In this document: piece by piece, positions 62,501 through 64,000 of the stretch
How positions within the stretch are numbered: the first letter of the stretch is position 1
Layout of the letters: each line of letters opens with the position of its first letter
DNA from: Salipiger sp. CCB-MM3
GTDB lineage: Bacteria > Pseudomonadota > Alphaproteobacteria > Rhodobacterales > Rhodobacteraceae
Length of the DNA: 64,000 nucleotides
Assembly (NCBI RefSeq): GCF_001687105.1
Contig: NZ_CP014598.1
Location: 124,001-188,000 of the forward strand
Direction of reading: 5' to 3'
Translations under genes and position numbers: made by a program
Notes under the pieces: generated by a model
Seen by the model: the letters and a program-made list of their open reading frames with translations, nothing else
Told to the model about the DNA's origin: nothing
Database searches by the model: none

Positions 62501-64000
62501 ATGGCTGAGAACAACACGCCTGACATCGTTTACACCAAGGTCGATGAAGCGCCCGAGCTTGCCTCGGCCTCGCTGCTTCCGATCATCCGCAGCTTTGCCG
62601 CCGCCGCTGGCGTCTCGATCGGCACCAAAGACATCTCGCTGGCGGGCCGCATCCTTGCGACCTTCCCCGAGGCGCTGACCGACGCGCAGCGCCAGTCGGA
62701 CGATCTGGCGTGGCTCGGCGACTGGGTGAAGACCCCCGAAGCGAACGTCATCAAGCTGCCGAACATCTCGGCCTCGGTGCCGCAGCTGGTGGCCGCGGTG
62801 AAGGAACTGCAGGCGCAGGGCTACGCGCTGCCCGACTACCCCTATGAGGCGACCACCGACGAAGAGAAGGCGGTTCAGGCCAAATACGACGGCATCAAGG
62901 GCTCGGCCGTGAACCCGGTGCTGCGCGAGGGCAACTCGGACCGCCGCGCCGCCGCCGCCGTGAAGAAATTCGCGCAGAACAACCCGCACCGCATGGGCGA
63001 ATGGACCTCCTCCAGCAAGACCCGCGTCGCTTCGATGTCGGGCGGCGACTTCTTCTCGAACGAAGTGTCGGCGACCCTCAACAAAGCCGCGACCGCGAAG
63101 ATCGTGCTGGAAACCGCTGCGGGCGAGACCGTCCTGAAAGAGGGCGTCTCCTACCCGGCAGGCACCGTGGTCGACGCCACCTACATGAGCGCCGCCAAGC
63201 TTGATGCCTTCCTCGAGGACGAGATCAAGAAGACCAAGGACGAGGGCACGCTCTTCTCGCTGCACATGAAGGCGACGATGATGAAGGTCTCGGACCCGAT
63301 CATCTTTGGCCACGCGGTGAAAGCATGGCTCAAGCCCGTGTTCGAGAAATACGGCGACGAGATGAAGGCGCTTGGCGTCAATCCGAACTCGGGCCTCGGC
63401 GACCTGCTGGAGCGCGTGAAGGACAACGCCGAGATCGTGGCGGCCATCGACGAAGTGCGCGCCGCGCGTCCGCCGATGTACATGGTGAACTCCGACAAGG
63501 GCATCACCAACCTGCACGTGCCGTCCGACGTGATCATCGACGCCTCGATGCCCGCGCTCATCCGCGCCGGCGGCAAGGGCTGGGGTCCGGACGGCAATGA
63601 GGGTGACACCAACTGCGTGATCCCCGACAACTCCTACGCGCCGGTCTATGACGCGGCGATCGAGTTCTTCAAAGCCAACGGCAAGCTGAACCCGGCCACC
63701 GCAGGCACCGTGCAGAACCTTGGCCTGATGGCGCAGAAGGCGGAAGAATACGGCTCGCACCCGACCACTTTCGAGATCCCCGAGGCGGGCACCGTCAAGA
63801 TGATCCTCGACGATGGCACCGTGCTGCATTCGCATGACGTGGCCGCAGGGGACATCTGGCGTTCGGCTTCGGCCCGCAAGGCGCCGATCGAAGACTGGGT
63901 GAACCTTGCCATCGAGCGTCAGAAGGCGACCGGCTACCGCTCGATCTTCTGGCTCGACGCGAGCCGCGCCCATGATGCGCAGCTGATCGAGTATGTGAAG
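62501..64000 (+). CDS. icd: NADP-dependent isocitrate dehydrogenase, monomeric type (cut by window edge)
   Basis: The open frame runs from ATG 62501 to the window edge (500 codons; the family is about 740 residues). [58 protein letters not shown] and [20 protein letters not shown] are typical of monomeric IDH, which differs from the dimeric Icd. It makes 2-oxoglutarate and NADPH in the TCA cycle. AGGAAAG lies about 12 nt before the ATG. The 202 bp between flhB and this gene hold no other gene. Confidence 0.95.
   Translation, partial: MAENNTPDIVYTKVDEAPELASASLLPIIRSFAAAAGVSIGTKDISLAGRILATFPEALTDAQRQSDDLAWLGDWVKTPEANVIKLPNISASVPQLVAAVKELQAQGYALPDYPYEATTDEEKAVQAKYDGIKGSAVNPVLREGNSDRRAAAAVKKFAQNNPHRMGEWTSSSKTRVASMSGGDFFSNEVSATLNKAATAKIVLETAAGETVLKEGVSYPAGTVVDATYMSAAKLDAFLEDEIKKTKDEGTLFSLHMKATMMKVSDPIIFGHAVKAWLKPVFEKYGDEMKALGVNPNSGLGDLLERVKDNAEIVAAIDEVRAARPPMYMVNSDKGITNLHVPSDVIIDASMPALIRAGGKGWGPDGNEGDTNCVIPDNSYAPVYDAAIEFFKANGKLNPATAGTVQNLGLMAQKAEEYGSHPTTFEIPEAGTVKMILDDGTVLHSHDVAAGDIWRSASARKAPIEDWVNLAIERQKATGYRSIFWLDASRAHDAQLIEYVK

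Overview
The window is GC-rich DNA from an alphaproteobacterium, most likely a marine member of the Rhodobacteraceae (roseobacter group). The evidence is the pcaQ-pcaDCHGB gene order, an ectR/ectABC-ask ectoine locus, a Rep_3-type initiator divergent from parAB, Wzx/Wzy-type exopolysaccharide genes and an alphaproteobacterial flagellar gene order. The rep-parAB module with tandem iterons at about 22.4-25.4 kb suggests a plasmid or chromid, or an integrated plasmid, rather than plain chromosome.

Layout. 1-193: start of a sulfotransferase cut by the window edge. 446-5123: protocatechuate branch of the beta-ketoadipate pathway, read leftward from pcaD, with its LysR regulator pcaQ divergent. 5139-12459: an unusual locus. 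A 1249-residue SARP/BTAD regulator, with cyclase-like, NTPase and TPR-like parts, is divergent from a leftward set encoding a Bacillus Tgl-type transglutaminase homologue, a pyruvoyl-type histidine decarboxylase proenzyme and a D-2-hydroxyacid dehydrogenase. 12484-16912: ectoine synthesis with a MarR regulator and a dedicated aspartokinase. 17215-19583: carboxynorspermidine decarboxylase and dehydrogenase (polyamine synthesis). 19833-21074: MFS transporter. 21099-25379: replication and partition. 25466-29423: CPA1 antiporter with a cyclic-nucleotide-binding domain, and a Tat-exported transglutaminase-like protein.

29479-54620 is an exopolysaccharide region: GDP-mannose supply (manC, phosphomannomutase), ExoY-like priming transferase, four further glycosyltransferases, flippase, polymerase-like membrane protein, SLBB export protein, Wzc-like tyrosine kinase, two clan-A glycoside hydrolases (one with RTX repeats) and a sulfotransferase. 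At 48.3-52.5 kb it is cut by insertion-sequence debris: two decayed IS3 fragments, one apparently intact IS3 element and a 5'-truncated IS21 element. One IS3 end lies exactly at the stop codon of the wzc-like gene. 54630-62298 holds flagellar export and rod genes (fliI divergent from flgB-flgC-fliE-fliQ-transglycosylase-flhA-fliR-flhB). From 62501 a monomeric isocitrate dehydrogenase runs off the right edge.

The best candidate for an undescribed system is 6224-12459. It pairs an enzyme that would make an amine (histamine) with a protein whose family joins amines to protein glutamine, next to a large regulator. Heptamer direct repeats 22 bp apart lie between them, which is the spacing SARP proteins use.
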